The notes: a model not told the origin generated them from the sequence alone. 64,000 bases of DNA from an uncultured Hungatella sp. (GCA_910588505.1 CAJUPQ010000003.1:1-64000); one strand, 5' to 3'. Shown: positions 32,388 to 42,094, numbered from the stretch's first letter. Translations and numbers: made by a program.

Positions 32388-33710
32388 TTGGAAGGACTGA
32401 TCGTTGGCGCGTCAAACTATGTGACTATTTTAATGGCGGCTATGTACACATACTGGAATTTTCGCTGCTTTGGGGTGGATGAGGAGAGACGGGATAGGTA
32501 TCTGAAAAGACAGAACCGGATGATGTTTCTGATCCATTTTCTTTCGTTTTCCGTGATGTTTTTGAAAACCGGGGATGAGAGGCTGTTTCCGTTCTATGGG
32601 GCCCAGGCGGCGTTTTTGTGGTGTTTTCTGGCACTTTACGGCAAATGCTACCGCAGCCGGTGTAAACTGCTGGCCAACAATATGTGCTTTCTTTTGAGCG
32701 TGGGATTTATCATTCTCACCAGGCTTTCCTTTGACAAGGCGATAAGGCAGTTCGGCATCACGGTGTGTTCGGCAGTCGCTGCATGGCTGATCCCGTTTGT
32801 GATACGCCGGATGTGGCAGCTTAGCCGGATGGCGTGGGTCTACGCCGCTGTGGGGCTGGGGCTTTTGGCGGCGGTGTATGTGGCCGGGGATGCCAGCTAT
32901 GGGGCCCAGCTGTCTTTAAAGCTGGGGGAGGTGGCGGTACAGCCTTCGGAGTTTGTGAAGATAACCTTTGTGTTTTTCGTGTCGGCTATGTTTTACAAGT
33001 CTACAGACAGAAGGCAGATCATAGTCACAAGCGCGGTGGCGGCTCTCCATGTGGTGGTGCTGGTGCTGTCTAAGGATCTGGGCAGCGGGCTTATATTTTT
33101 TGTCACCTATGTGTTTATGGTGTTTGTGGCCACGTCGGACTGGATCTACCTGGTTCTGGGGTTTGCGGGGGGATGCGGGGCTTCTGTGGCGGCGTGGAAA
33201 CTGTTTGCCCATGTGCAGGCCCGGGTCATAGCCTGGAGGGATCCCTGGGCGGATATCGACAACCGGGGGTATCAGATCACCCAGTCCCTTTTTGCCATCG
33301 GCACAGGGAGCTGGTTCGGACTGGGTCTTTACCAGGGCATGCCCGGAAAGATCCCGGTTGTGGAGAAGGATTTTGTCCTGGCGGCTGTTTCAGAGGAAAT
33401 GGGCGCCCTGTTTGCCATGTGCGTGCTCTTTATCTGCCTGGGCTGTTTTATCCAGTTTATGATGGTGGCCTGTGAGATGGAGGCCATGTTTTATAAGCTG
33501 GTGGCTCTGGGACTGGGGGTGGAGTACATTGTCCAGGTTTTTCTGACAGCAGGAGGCGTGACCAAATTTATTCCGTCTACAGGGGTGACTCTGCCTTTGA
33601 TCAGCTACGGAGGCAGCTCTGTTCTGTGTACGTTTATCCTGTTTTCCGTTGTTCAGGGACTGTACATGCTAAAGCGGGAGGAAGAAGAGGACTATGAGGC
33701 CGGATATTAA
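32388..33710 (+). CDS. FtsW/RodA/SpoVE-family peptidoglycan glycosyltransferase
   Basis: A 440-residue membrane protein of the SEDS family with about 12 helices. Hallmarks are GEVAVQPSEFVKI, SKDLGSGLIFFVTY, the loop RVIAWRDPWAD...GYQITQSLFAIGTGSWFGLGL, and the end TGVTLPLISYGGSSVL. The N-terminal 90 residues form an extra membrane region before the SEDS core. It polymerises lipid II with a class B PBP, which here is the next gene (17-base overlap). TTG start with AGGTGA upstream. RodA, FtsW or SpoVE cannot be decided without phylogeny. Confidence 0.88.
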   Translation: MEGLIVGASNYVTILMAAMYTYWNFRCFGVDEERRDRYLKRQNRMMFLIHFLSFSVMFLKTGDERLFPFYGAQAAFLWCFLALYGKCYRSRCKLLANNMCFLLSVGFIILTRLSFDKAIRQFGITVCSAVAAWLIPFVIRRMWQLSRMAWVYAAVGLGLLAAVYVAGDASYGAQLSLKLGEVAVQPSEFVKITFVFFVSAMFYKSTDRRQIIVTSAVAALHVVVLVLSKDLGSGLIFFVTYVFMVFVATSDWIYLVLGFAGGCGASVAAWKLFAHVQARVIAWRDPWADIDNRGYQITQSLFAIGTGSWFGLGLYQGMPGKIPVVEKDFVLAAVSEEMGALFAMCVLFICLGCFIQFMMVACEMEAMFYKLVALGLGVEYIVQVFLTAGGVTKFIPSTGVTLPLISYGGSSVLCTFILFSVVQGLYMLKREEEEDYEAGY

Positions 33711-35163
33711 GAGGGAGAAAAGGAGAAAGCGGGAAAAGACTCCCAAGCAGAAGGCGGACAGGAGCATACTGGGGCTGGTGTACCTGATCGTGGCGCTTTT
33801 CTTGGGCCTTATGGGGTATGTGGGGTATTTTCTGGCGGTTTCCAGGGAGGATGTGATCAATAATTCCTATAATGCCAGGCTGGACAATTTTTCGAAAACC
33901 GTTGAGAGAGGGAAGATCTTAAGCAGCGACGGCACAGTCCTGGCGGTGACGGAGGAGGCGGAGGACGGAAGCGAAGTCCGCCGCTATCCTTTTGGCCCGC
34001 TGTTTTCCCATGTGGTGGGATATTCGGCCAGAGGGAAGACCGGACTTGAGGCTTTGGGGAATTTTTATCTGCTTACCTCCCACACCAATCCCGTCAGTCA
34101 GATAGGGGAGGCCCTGACCGGGCGGAAGAATCCGGGAGATCAGGTGGTGACCACGCTGGATGTCAGGCTGCAGCAGGCGGCAAGCGACGCTCTGGGGGAC
34201 AAAAAGGGAGCGGTGGTGGCGATGGAGCCGGCTTCGGGGCGGGTTCTTGCCATGGTGTCGAAACCGGATTTTGATCCTAATGGGATTGCGGATATATGGG
34301 ATTCGATCGTGTCGGAGGAAGGGCAGGCCCGGCTGGTGAACCGGGCGACTCAGGGACTTTATCCGCCGGGCTCTACCTTTAAGATCATCACGCTGTTGGA
34401 GTATTTGAGGGAACACCCTGAAGATTATGACCAGTACCAATTTGACTGTCAGGGGAAGATCACCTATGGGGATTACACCCTGCGGTGCTATCACGGGACG
34501 GTCCATGGAAGCCAGACTCTTAAGGAGGCTTTTGGCAACTCCTGCAACGGGGCATTTGCCAGTCTGGGCCTGGAGCTTGATAAGAAGGGAATGGCGGATA
34601 CTGCGGGGCAGTTGTTGTTCAACGGGGAGCAGCCTCTTTCTCTGGCCTACTCTAAGAGCCGGTTTTCCATGGGGGAGGACGCGCCTGACTGGGAGGTTTT
34701 GCAGACCGCTATCGGTCAGGGGCTGACTCAGATGACGCCTATGCACTGTCTTATGGTGACGGCGGCCATTGCCAATGGAGGGACTCTTATGAATCCGTAT
34801 TTTATAGAGCGGGTGGAGAATGCTTTTGGGGAGCCGGTGAAGAGTTTTGAGCCGACGGTTTACGGGAGTCTGATGGACGGGGAAGAGGCCCGGATCTTAA
34901 GGGACATGATGGCCTGGGTTGTGACCGACGGAACCGGGTCCGCGTTGAGGACAGAGGCTTACACCGCGGCCGGGAAGACCGGGTCCGCTGAGTTTGAGAC
35001 CGGGAAGGAGACTCACGCCTGGTTTACGGGCTTTGCCCCGGTGGAAAACCCAAGGATCGCGGTGACTGTGGTGGTGGAGGAGGGCGGTTCCGGAGGGCAG
35101 ACGGCAGCTCCTGTGGCCAGACAGCTGTTTGATCTCTATCTGGGGCAGGCAGACGGCGAGTAA
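33694..35163 (+). CDS. Class B penicillin-binding protein (transpeptidase)
   Basis: A 489-residue membrane-anchored transpeptidase. A basic N-terminus and one helix (about 24-48) are followed by a short dimerisation region (ERGKILSSDGTVLA) and the penicillin-binding domain with SxxK in PPGSTFK (S227), SCN (S283) and KTGS near residue 435. The pair SEDS protein plus class B PBP is a standard elongation, division or spore cortex synthase. PbpA-type by length. It overlaps the SEDS gene by 17 bases. Confidence 0.88.
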   Translation: MRPDIKREKRRKREKTPKQKADRSILGLVYLIVALFLGLMGYVGYFLAVSREDVINNSYNARLDNFSKTVERGKILSSDGTVLAVTEEAEDGSEVRRYPFGPLFSHVVGYSARGKTGLEALGNFYLLTSHTNPVSQIGEALTGRKNPGDQVVTTLDVRLQQAASDALGDKKGAVVAMEPASGRVLAMVSKPDFDPNGIADIWDSIVSEEGQARLVNRATQGLYPPGSTFKIITLLEYLREHPEDYDQYQFDCQGKITYGDYTLRCYHGTVHGSQTLKEAFGNSCNGAFASLGLELDKKGMADTAGQLLFNGEQPLSLAYSKSRFSMGEDAPDWEVLQTAIGQGLTQMTPMHCLMVTAAIANGGTLMNPYFIERVENAFGEPVKSFEPTVYGSLMDGEEARILRDMMAWVVTDGTGSALRTEAYTAAGKTGSAEFETGKETHAWFTGFAPVENPRIAVTVVVEEGGSGGQTAAPVARQLFDLYLGQADGE

Positions 35164-35265
35164 CAGTTCAGACAGGTCTGCGCGTTTACCGCGCTGACCG
35201 TGCGAAAGCGTAATGGCAGCAGGCATCCGGCCCATCGCCAAAGGCAATTCTAATTGGCCGGATGC
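35161..35265. repeat. Dispersed hairpin repeat, copy 1
   Basis: The 41 bases 35161-35201 match 53045-53085 at all but four positions. They contain CAGAC-AG-GTCTG and GCGCG/CGCGC inverted repeats. Downstream, GCATCCGGCC (35223-35232) and GGCCGGATGC (35256-35265) form a perfect 10-bp hairpin. It lies in the gap after the PBP gene and may also act as its terminator. Confidence 0.75.
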
Positions 35266-35424
35266 GTAACAGTTCAAGGGTTATCTGAACTGTTACGACG
35301 GCGACGGAAGTTGAAAACCCCCCATCCGATTCTCCGTTGACAAATCGCGGGATCTGTGCCATATTGGACTGGCAGCATATTGATCTTCAAACATGCTCTA
35401 ACACAGGAAAGAGAGGCGTCCATT

Positions 35425-35793
35425 TTGAAATACTTAAAACAATTCGGTATCATTCTCCTCATAGCCTTTGCGGGGGAGGTCCTTCACGCCCTGCTGCCTC
35501 TGCCGATCCCGGCGGGCATCTACGGTATCATTCTTCTGTTTTTATGTCTGTGTACAAAGCTTCTTCCCGTATCGGCCATAAAGGAGACCAGTGTATTTTT
35601 GATCGAGATTATGCCCATCATGTTTATCCCGGCGGCGGTGGGGCTGATGGATTCCTGGGAAGTGGTCAGAAGGGCCCTAATCCCCTATGTGGTAATCACA
35701 GTGGTTACCACCTTTATCGTCATGGCGGTGGCCGGAAGGGTGGTTCAGAGGATCACAAAGTTACGGGAGAGAAAGGAGGGGCCGGGAGCGTGA
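35425..35793 (+). CDS. lrgA: LrgA/CidA-family holin-like protein
   Basis: A 122-residue protein with four membrane helices. Family segments are LLIAFAGEVLHALLPLPIPAG and IMFIPAAVGLMDSW. LrgA/CidA proteins form holin-like oligomers or work with LrgB in export of small metabolites such as pyruvate. TTG at 35425 is chosen because GGAAAGAGAGG lies 8 bases upstream; an earlier ATG at 35356 gives a non-family N-terminus. It overlaps lrgB. Confidence 0.85.
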   Translation: MKYLKQFGIILLIAFAGEVLHALLPLPIPAGIYGIILLFLCLCTKLLPVSAIKETSVFLIEIMPIMFIPAAVGLMDSWEVVRRALIPYVVITVVTTFIVMAVAGRVVQRITKLRERKEGPGA

Positions 35794-36482
35794 ACGGATT
35801 TTTTGAGACATCTGCGTTTTTCGGAGTGTTTATAAGCCTGCTGTTCTATGGCATCGGCATGACTGTGAAAAAGAAGCTGAAACTGGCTGTGTTTAATCCT
35901 CTGCTGATCGCCATTGTTCTAACCATTCTGTTTCTGGCGGTGACGGGCATCGACTACAGCGTGTATGAGAAAGGGGCAAAGCACATTTCTTTTCTGCTGA
36001 CCCCGGCCACCATCTGTCTCGCGGTTCCGCTGTATGAACAGCTGCGGCTGCTAAAGGAAAATCTCATGGCAGTGGTCATGGGGATCCTGTCGGGAGTGGC
36101 GGCCAGTCTGGTGAGCATCTTTTTGCTGGCGTTAATGTTTCGGCTGGATCACGGGTCCTATGTGACCCTTTTGCCCAAGTCTATCACTACGGCCATCGGT
36201 ATCGGGGTATCGGAAGAGCTGGGCGGGTATGTGCCGGTGACCGTGGCATCCATCATTGTAACAGGGGTCACAGGCAATATGTTCGCGGAGGGAGTGTGCC
36301 GGATCTTCAAGATCCATGATCCGGTGGCAAAGGGGATTGCCATCGGAACCTCCTCCCATGCGATAGGGACGGCGAAGGCCATGGAGATGGGAGCTGTGGA
36401 GGGAGCTATGAGCAGCCTGTCCATCGTAGTGTCCGGGATCCTGACCGTGATCGGAGCCAATGTGTTTGCCGGATTTTTGTGA
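35790..36482 (+). CDS. lrgB: LrgB/CidB-family membrane protein
   Basis: A 230-residue membrane protein of normal LrgB length with GIGMTVKKKLKLAVFNPLL, the conserved LLPKSITTAIGIGVSEELGG and GTSSHAIGTAKAMEMG. LrgA and LrgB together modulate murein hydrolase activity or metabolite efflux. GTG at 35790 overlaps the lrgA stop (GTGA); the long upstream open frame is a shadow of lrgA. A bidirectional terminator follows. Confidence 0.88.
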   Translation: MNGFFETSAFFGVFISLLFYGIGMTVKKKLKLAVFNPLLIAIVLTILFLAVTGIDYSVYEKGAKHISFLLTPATICLAVPLYEQLRLLKENLMAVVMGILSGVAASLVSIFLLALMFRLDHGSYVTLLPKSITTAIGIGVSEELGGYVPVTVASIIVTGVTGNMFAEGVCRIFKIHDPVAKGIAIGTSSHAIGTAKAMEMGAVEGAMSSLSIVVSGILTVIGANVFAGFL

Positions 36483-36514
36483 TCTTTGTCTTGGGGTGTT
36501 GGTTATCTGAGCGG

Positions 36515-36551
36515 TAAAAAAAGGCCAGGGAAATCCCCGGCCTCTTTTTAC
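36515..36551. terminator. Bidirectional terminator between lrgB and the DUF4397 gene
   Basis: A-run, then GGCCAGGG-AAAT-CCCCGGCC, then CTCTTTTT. The A-run and T-run flank the stem, so it serves both converging genes. Confidence 0.8.
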
Positions 36552-36610
36552 GCATGAGCCGCGCAGTGAAGAGAGGTATTTTCCTGCCCACTCCACTCAG
36601 AAAAGCGGTG

Positions 36611-37624
36611 TTAATCCTCGATGGTCAGAACCCTGAAGCCGATATCAGACCAGTTATTTCCTATTAGATAGGAGGTGTACCGGTTGCCGGCGGCAATGTC
36701 TGTCTGGAAGGAGACCAGAGGCTCATTGTTAAAGCTTGTGTTGGTCACCGCGCCGATGACGATCATGGGCAGTTCGCGGATTACGGAGAACGAGTTGGAG
36801 TTGGTCACATAGAACTGATACGTTCCGGCCATGGCCTGCTTGTAGGAGGTCACTTCCCGGAATCCCACGTTGCGGAACACGGCGTCGTGGCTGTAGAGCA
36901 CGACGTCATAGCTTGATCCGCTGTAGGAGAAGTTGGCCACCCGATAACAGCCAGTGTTAAAATTCATGTTGGCGCAGCCGTCATTGGATACCTGGGTCAT
37001 GGTGAGCCCGCCTGTGGGCGCGTCCGCCAGGACCATGGTGTACCTCTGGCCGCCGGTAAAGGGGAAGGTCTGCTGCAGAAGGACGCTGCGCAGGCCGGAA
37101 GCTCTCCGCACGGTGACGGTGTGGAAGCCGTCAGAGATCCGGTCGTAGTTTGACACCGTACCAAAGCGGGAGTTATTTACATAGGTAGTATTGTCAATGG
37201 AAATACTTACGGGGAAGGCGTTGGTGGAAGCGTTTAAAAATCTCACCTGGGCATTGCTCTGGGACACATTGCACCCGGGGCAGGACGGGAAGATGGGCAG
37301 CGTGGTGATAGGCGGCCAGATGGTGCAGTTGTTACAATTATTGTTATTGTTCATATTGCCGGGATAGGCCGGTATGCCTCCTTCGGGAGCGATGGGGAGG
37401 GAGATGCCGTAGTCGTTATTGTTTCCGCCGCCGTTTCCCATGTTGCCGGGATAAGCCGGTATGCCTCCCTCGGGAGCGATGGGAAGGGAGATGCCATAGT
37501 CATTGTTGGAATTCGTGTTGCCCGAGAAGGCGGGAGTGGCGTTGTCAGTGGCAGCGGGAGTAGTGATACCATAGTCTTCCGGGGTCAGGTGAGCGCCGGA
37601 AGTGTTCTGATTGTTTTCAGCCAT
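36611..37624 (-). CDS. DUF4397-domain protein with N-terminal repeats
   Basis: A 337-residue protein without signal peptide. Residues about 15-95 are Asn/Gly/Pro-rich with two near-identical units of NDYGISLPIAPEGGIPAYPG and a diverged unit before them. A cysteine-containing linker (NCNNCTIWPP...PSCPGCN) leads to a DUF4397 region (about 125-335; AQVRFLNASTNAFPVSI, GFHTVTVRRASG). DUF4397 proteins in Clostridia are often spore- or envelope-associated. The ATG at 37624 follows a GAGG 8 bases upstream; a start 15 bases earlier would use that site as coding. No obvious operon partner. Confidence 0.75.
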   Translation of the reverse strand: MAENNQNTSGAHLTPEDYGITTPAATDNATPAFSGNTNSNNDYGISLPIAPEGGIPAYPGNMGNGGGNNNDYGISLPIAPEGGIPAYPGNMNNNNNCNNCTIWPPITTLPIFPSCPGCNVSQSNAQVRFLNASTNAFPVSISIDNTTYVNNSRFGTVSNYDRISDGFHTVTVRRASGLRSVLLQQTFPFTGGQRYTMVLADAPTGGLTMTQVSNDGCANMNFNTGCYRVANFSYSGSSYDVVLYSHDAVFRNVGFREVTSYKQAMAGTYQFYVTNSNSFSVIRELPMIVIGAVTNTSFNNEPLVSFQTDIAAGNRYTSYLIGNNWSDIGFRVLTIED

Positions 37625-37771
37625 AGAAGAAAGCCTCATTACGTTTTTACTTTACATTATGTGGGAGAATGGTTTTGGTTCCACAAAATTAAAGAACAAA
37701 ATCCGCAGGATACTTGACCGTGAAGGCCCGGAGGATTATAATAAATCACAGAGGCATTATAGTAGGGGGAA

Positions 37772-38587
37772 ATGATGAATAATCTGCTGGAGATCGGGAT
37801 CTTTATCCTTATTGAGATCATCTTAAACCGGATCGTCAATCTGGCCTTTCGGATCATGTCCAAAAAGCATAACACGGTCCATCTGCGCTTTTTGAAAAGC
37901 GCCGCTAATTTTCTGGTGGCCCTGGTGGTCACCTACTGCCTTGCCCAGCAGTTTGAGGTGACTAAGGACATCAGCCGGGTGCTCTTGCAGAGCAGTTCCC
38001 TGATCGTAGCCATCGCCACCTTTGCGGCCCAGCAGGCTCTGGCCAATGTCATAAGCGGGTTTTCCCTGTCCGTGTCCAAGCCCTACAATGTGGATGATAA
38101 GATCAAGGTAGTTCAGGGCAGCAGTATTGTGGCGGAGGGGCTTGTAAAGGATATCACCATACGCCACACAGTCATACGTCAGTTTAACGGGGAGTGCTGT
38201 ATTGTCCCAAACTCGGTCATGGACATGGCCATAATCACAAACACGAATTTTAACGGGGATATCGGCAACTTTTTTGAGGTGGAGGTTTCTTTTGATTCCA
38301 ATGTTGAGGAGGCCATGGCAGTGCTGCAGAACATCTGCATTGACCATCCCCTGACTCTCAATACCAGGGACAACGGCGTATTTGTCAGGGGCTACACCCA
38401 GAACGGGGCGGTATTGAAGACAACAGTGTGGACGAAAAACCTTGACCACAGCTTTCAGGCATGCAGCGATATCCGGGTGAATGTCCTGAAAGAGTTCAAA
38501 AAACGGAATATCAGGATCCCGTATCAGATCGTAACAGTCAGCGGCCCGGGAGACGCAGGCCCCGTTTCAGCTGGCCAGACCCCATGA
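37772..38587 (+). CDS. Small-conductance mechanosensitive channel (MscS family)
   Basis: A 271-residue protein. Three N-terminal membrane helices end in a pore helix and beta domain: SSSLIVAIATFAAQQALANVISGF, then VDDKIKV and VLKDITIRHT-like sequence, NGECCIVPNS, and an alpha/beta C-terminus. MscS channels release osmolytes during hypo-osmotic shock. Length is close to MscS of E. coli. The gene stands alone, divergent from the DUF4397 gene; AGTAGGGGGAA precedes the ATG. Confidence 0.85.
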   Translation: MMNNLLEIGIFILIEIILNRIVNLAFRIMSKKHNTVHLRFLKSAANFLVALVVTYCLAQQFEVTKDISRVLLQSSSLIVAIATFAAQQALANVISGFSLSVSKPYNVDDKIKVVQGSSIVAEGLVKDITIRHTVIRQFNGECCIVPNSVMDMAIITNTNFNGDIGNFFEVEVSFDSNVEEAMAVLQNICIDHPLTLNTRDNGVFVRGYTQNGAVLKTTVWTKNLDHSFQACSDIRVNVLKEFKKRNIRIPYQIVTVSGPGDAGPVSAGQTP

Positions 38588-38738
38588 AAACGGGTAATGT
38601 TATTGACTATACGGTATAAAATAAGTATAATATACCTTGGGTTTGTATGACCGGATGATGTGTGCAGGGGATCAGGGCATCAGAGGATCGGAGCGTTCAT
38701 TTACATAAAGGTGTTAGAAAACGAATCGGGAGGAAATC

Positions 38739-39110
38739 ATGAGCGAGGCATATGGCAAAAAAGAAGAAGAGCTGCATCAGCTTCTGACCATTTACAAGGA
38801 AAGCTGGAGGGATGATCACAAGTTTTTTTCCACCAAGGATCTGGAGCTGGCTGTAGATGGTCTGTGCGGCGGGAAGTATGAGATGGTGGAACTGGAGATG
38901 GGTAAGGACGCCCTTTTAGCGGTTCTCCAGGAGGAGAAGGCGCCGGATATCACCATGCAGCTGTATATTTGGCAGGAGAACGGTCCTCGCGTTATGGAAA
39001 AGACGGATATCCCGTCCCAGGTGAAGGTCTGCCTGACACGGATGTGGGAGGGCGGCGCGCCGAAAGAACTTAACGGGTGGAATGATATTACAAGTACCAT
39101 AGAAGCATAG
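38739..39110 (+). CDS. Conserved-looking hypothetical protein
   Basis: A 123-residue soluble, mildly acidic protein with no recognised domain. It reads as a compact alpha/beta fold (LHQLLTIYKESWRDDHKFFS at the start; ITMQLYIWQENGPRVMEK in the middle). A good GGGAGGAAATC site and 15-base spacing to the Sel1-repeat gene suggest an operon with it. Confidence 0.6.
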   Translation: MSEAYGKKEEELHQLLTIYKESWRDDHKFFSTKDLELAVDGLCGGKYEMVELEMGKDALLAVLQEEKAPDITMQLYIWQENGPRVMEKTDIPSQVKVCLTRMWEGGAPKELNGWNDITSTIEA

Positions 39111-39125
39111 GGAGAGGAAAAAGGG

Positions 39126-40373
39126 ATGGGACGTTATTTCAGCGATGTGGTGGAGAAGGCCATAGAGGATTTATATTACTGTTATGACAATGACAGGGCG
39201 AAACAGGCGGCGGACCGTCTGGCAGTGGCGGTGGAAGAGCATGAGGACAAAGACGCCTGCTATTTTCTGGCCTGCTGCTATTTGGGGACGCACTACAATT
39301 GGACTTATCATCCCTTTGAGGAGGATGAGGAGGCGGCCTACAGGCTTCTGGGCAAAGGAATCTCCCTGGGCAGCGCAGCGGCGGTGTTAGGGGCCCTGCG
39401 GATGAACATGCTGACGCCGGAATACCAGGAGCTTATGACGTTTTCCAGCGTTAAGGAGGCCTGGGAGGTGATCTATGAGAAGGCCCAGGACGGCTGCCAG
39501 GTCTGCCAGTATATGATTGGCAATACCTACTATTATCTGGATGTGATCGAGATCCAGGACAAAAGGGAAAGCCAGTTTGACAGCGAGGAGGCCTGGGATC
39601 GCTGGCGTCAGGAACAGATGGAGAAGAGCGTGCCCTGGTTTGAGAAGGCGTTTATGGGCGGTATGGGACTGGCGGGCCGCAATCTCTGCGATTATTATAA
39701 GAAGGGGAGAGGAGTGCTGATCCCGTCTGACCCGGATAAGGCCATGGAGGTGATCCGCCAGGGAGCGGACCGGGGATATCCGGATTGGATGTACGCGCTG
39801 GGGAGCAGGCTGTTTTTTGACCAGGACAGGAAGGACGAGGGGTTTTCCTGGGCGCTTCGGGCGGCGCAGCAGGGATATCTTCTGGCTCTGGATATCGTGG
39901 GGGACGGCTACCGCATGGGCGACGTGGCGGAGCGGAATTTTACATATGCCTTAGAGTGTTATGAGAAGAACGTGGCCTACGGAGGCGACGCCTATGCTTA
40001 TGACCGGGCCGGCGAGATGTATTTTCTGGGCCAGGGGACTCCCCAGGATTACGCCAAGGCGGTGGAGTATATGGAGCAGGCCTACGCCCTGCGGGATGAG
40101 GAGAGCGGGGATCTGGATAAGCTGGGGCTGTGCTATCTCATGGGTTATGGCTGCGACCAGAATGTGGAGCGGGGAAAGCAGTTTTTGGAGCAGGGCGAGG
40201 ACAGCTGGTACAAGAATTACGGCCTGGGGATGATGTACACCCAGGGCATGGGAGTGGCGAAGGATATCGAGAAAGGCATTGGATATCTGAGGGCCGCGGG
40301 AGATTTTGAGCCTGCCAAGAAAGAGCTTTCCAGGTATAAGAAGGGCTTTTTTGGCGGATGGAAGCGGATATAG
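39126..40373 (+). CDS. Sel1-repeat (TPR-like) protein
   Basis: A 415-residue soluble protein built of Sel1-like helical repeats, with clear units such as GRNLCDYYKKGRGVLIPSDP, AGEMYFLGQGTPQDYAKAVE, LGLCYLMGYGCDQNVERGK and LGMMYTQGMGVAKDIEKGIG. Sel1 repeats mediate protein-protein contacts. No signal peptide or catalytic domain. The partner is unknown. Probably co-transcribed with the preceding small gene; a strong terminator lies about 115 bases downstream. Confidence 0.8.
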   Translation: MGRYFSDVVEKAIEDLYYCYDNDRAKQAADRLAVAVEEHEDKDACYFLACCYLGTHYNWTYHPFEEDEEAAYRLLGKGISLGSAAAVLGALRMNMLTPEYQELMTFSSVKEAWEVIYEKAQDGCQVCQYMIGNTYYYLDVIEIQDKRESQFDSEEAWDRWRQEQMEKSVPWFEKAFMGGMGLAGRNLCDYYKKGRGVLIPSDPDKAMEVIRQGADRGYPDWMYALGSRLFFDQDRKDEGFSWALRAAQQGYLLALDIVGDGYRMGDVAERNFTYALECYEKNVAYGGDAYAYDRAGEMYFLGQGTPQDYAKAVEYMEQAYALRDEESGDLDKLGLCYLMGYGCDQNVERGKQFLEQGEDSWYKNYGLGMMYTQGMGVAKDIEKGIGYLRAAGDFEPAKKELSRYKKGFFGGWKRI

Positions 40374-40488
40374 ACAGAGCAGGGACGCTGTGAAGGATAA
40401 GCCGAAAAGGTGCTGTGGTTTGCCGATGGAAGAGAATACAGACAGGATAGGAGCGCAGTGGGCCTGGGGGTTCACAGCAGGATTTTGA

Positions 40489-40530
40489 GCCGCGCCGGAG
40501 ACAGAGATGGATCCGGCGCGGCCTTTTTGT
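40489..40530 (+). terminator. Strong terminator downstream of the Sel1 gene
   Basis: GCCGCGCCGGA (40489-40499) and TCCGGCGCGGC (40512-40522) are perfectly complementary over 11 bp and followed by CTTTTTGT. The rest of 40374-40734 has no supported gene; the A/T-rich part from 40540 on should contain the promoter of the transglycosylase gene. Confidence 0.85.
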
Positions 40531-40734
40531 GCATTGTTTTGTAAAAAAAGTAAACATAAACATTAGATTTGTAATATTTTGTAAAATAACGTCAGAAAAA
40601 ATTCAGTTATTATAAGGGATTGGTAAAGTCTTATGGGATATAATTTGTTAAAATAGTGATAATGGAAGTATGTAGAAACAGTAACTGTAAGTCCGGATGA
40701 ATTGTACGACTATTGATTAGAAAGGAGCAGCGGG

Positions 40735-41466
40735 ATGAAAAAGTGTTTCAGAGTGTTGAGAAGTTTGTTGTTATTGGTCATGGTAGTCTGTGTCTGCTCC
40801 GGTTTAGCCGTAGTGGGCAAGGGCTATGAGGCTTACCAGGAGGCTGTGGACGAGATTAGTCTTGAGGACAAGGTAGCCGCTATCCGGGGGAAGGATTCTT
40901 TTACAGAGTATGAGGAGCTTCCCCAGATCTACGTCCAGGCGGTTATGGCTGTGGAAGATAAGCGGTTTTTGCGGCACATGGGGGTTGACCCTATCGCCAT
41001 CTGCCGCGCAGTGAGGAATGATATCCTGGCAGGGAGCTTTGTGGAAGGCGGAAGCACCATCACCCAGCAGCTGGCTAAGAACCTGTACTTTGGCCAGGAC
41101 AAGGATCTGACAAGGAAGGTGGCGGAGGTGCTGGTGGCTATGGACCTTGAGCGGAATTATTCTAAGGAGGAGATCTTCGAGCTGTATGTCAACGCCATCT
41201 ATTTTGGGGACGGGTATTACGACGTAGCTTCGGCCAGCCAGGGGTATTTCGGCAAGGAGCCGGAGGACATGAACGATTATGAGTGTACGCTCCTGGCCGG
41301 CATCCCAAACGCTCCGTCTGTCTACGCGCCCACCAGGAACCCGGAGCTGGCGGCCAAAAGGCAGCTTAAAGTGGTGGAGCGCATGGAGGTGTGCGGGTAT
41401 TTTTCCACCGAGGAGGCCGAGACTGTGGCGGAGACGGTGAGTCTGATGGCCGGGGTGGTGCAGTAG
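40735..41466 (+). CDS. Monofunctional peptidoglycan glycosyltransferase (GT51)
   Basis: A 243-residue protein with an N-terminal membrane helix (about 8-28) and a GT51 domain: catalytic glutamate in AVEDKRFLRHMGVD (E74), EGGSTITQQLAKNLYF, and the second glutamate region RNYSKEEIFELYVNAIYFG. No transpeptidase domain, so it only polymerises lipid II (MtgA-like). Ribosome site AAAGGAGCAGC. Monocistronic by position. Confidence 0.88.
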   Translation: MKKCFRVLRSLLLLVMVVCVCSGLAVVGKGYEAYQEAVDEISLEDKVAAIRGKDSFTEYEELPQIYVQAVMAVEDKRFLRHMGVDPIAICRAVRNDILAGSFVEGGSTITQQLAKNLYFGQDKDLTRKVAEVLVAMDLERNYSKEEIFELYVNAIYFGDGYYDVASASQGYFGKEPEDMNDYECTLLAGIPNAPSVYAPTRNPELAAKRQLKVVERMEVCGYFSTEEAETVAETVSLMAGVVQ

Positions 41467-41659
41467 GTTGGACAGCGTTTGCGGGATGGGGAAAACGGTA
41501 GGTTGGGCCGAGTCCGTGGGCAGGGAAAACGGAAATGGTTTTCATCCGTTTTTCCCGCTCATGGGGCGAAGGTCAGATGCCTTTTGTGAACAGTAAGAAC
41601 GCCGCGGGGTGAGCCTGAGGCCGGAAGCGGAGAGGATAGAGAGGAGAAGGAAGGCTTGT

Positions 41660-42094
41660 ATGGAGCGGATTCTGGTCAGCGCCTGCCTGCTGGGACTTAG
41701 GTGTAGGTACAGCGGGGAGAGGAAGGCGGACGAGAGGGTGTCAGGGCTTTTAAAGAGGCAGGATGTGGTTCTGATCCCGGTGTGTCCCGAGCAGCTGGGA
41801 GGCCTTCCCACACCCAGGGAACCTGCGGAGAGAAGGGACGGCGGCGTGTGGAACCGGGCCGGACAGGAAGTGACGGAGCAGTTTTTCCAGGGAGCGGGGG
41901 AGGCCCTTAAGCTGGCAAAGCTGTACGGGTGCAGTCGGGCGATCCTAAAGGAGCGGAGCCCGTCCTGCGGCAGCGGGCAGGTCTACGACGGAAGCTTCCA
42001 GGGGAAGCTGACACAGGGAGATGGGGTGACGGCGGAACTTTTAAAGAAAAACGGGATAACAGTGACAGGGGAAAGCGGGGCAGATCGGATCTGA
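41660..42094 (+). CDS. DUF523 family protein
   Basis: A 144-residue protein with the DUF523 signature: ILVSACLLGLRCRYSG at the start, VCPEQLGGLPTPREPAE, and ILKERSPSCGSGQVYDG. The conserved cysteines suggest metal or Fe-S binding; function is not established. The ATG at 41660 follows a GGAGAAGGAAGG site. An upstream in-frame ATG at 41609 adds residues outside the family. Confidence 0.85.
   Translation: MERILVSACLLGLRCRYSGERKADERVSGLLKRQDVVLIPVCPEQLGGLPTPREPAERRDGGVWNRAGQEVTEQFFQGAGEALKLAKLYGCSRAILKERSPSCGSGQVYDGSFQGKLTQGDGVTAELLKKNGITVTGESGADRI

Noticed and set aside
35337..35789. N-terminal extension of the lrgB frame
   Set aside because: It overlaps lrgA in another frame and has no LrgB similarity. 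GTG at 35790 with overlap to the lrgA stop fits the family.
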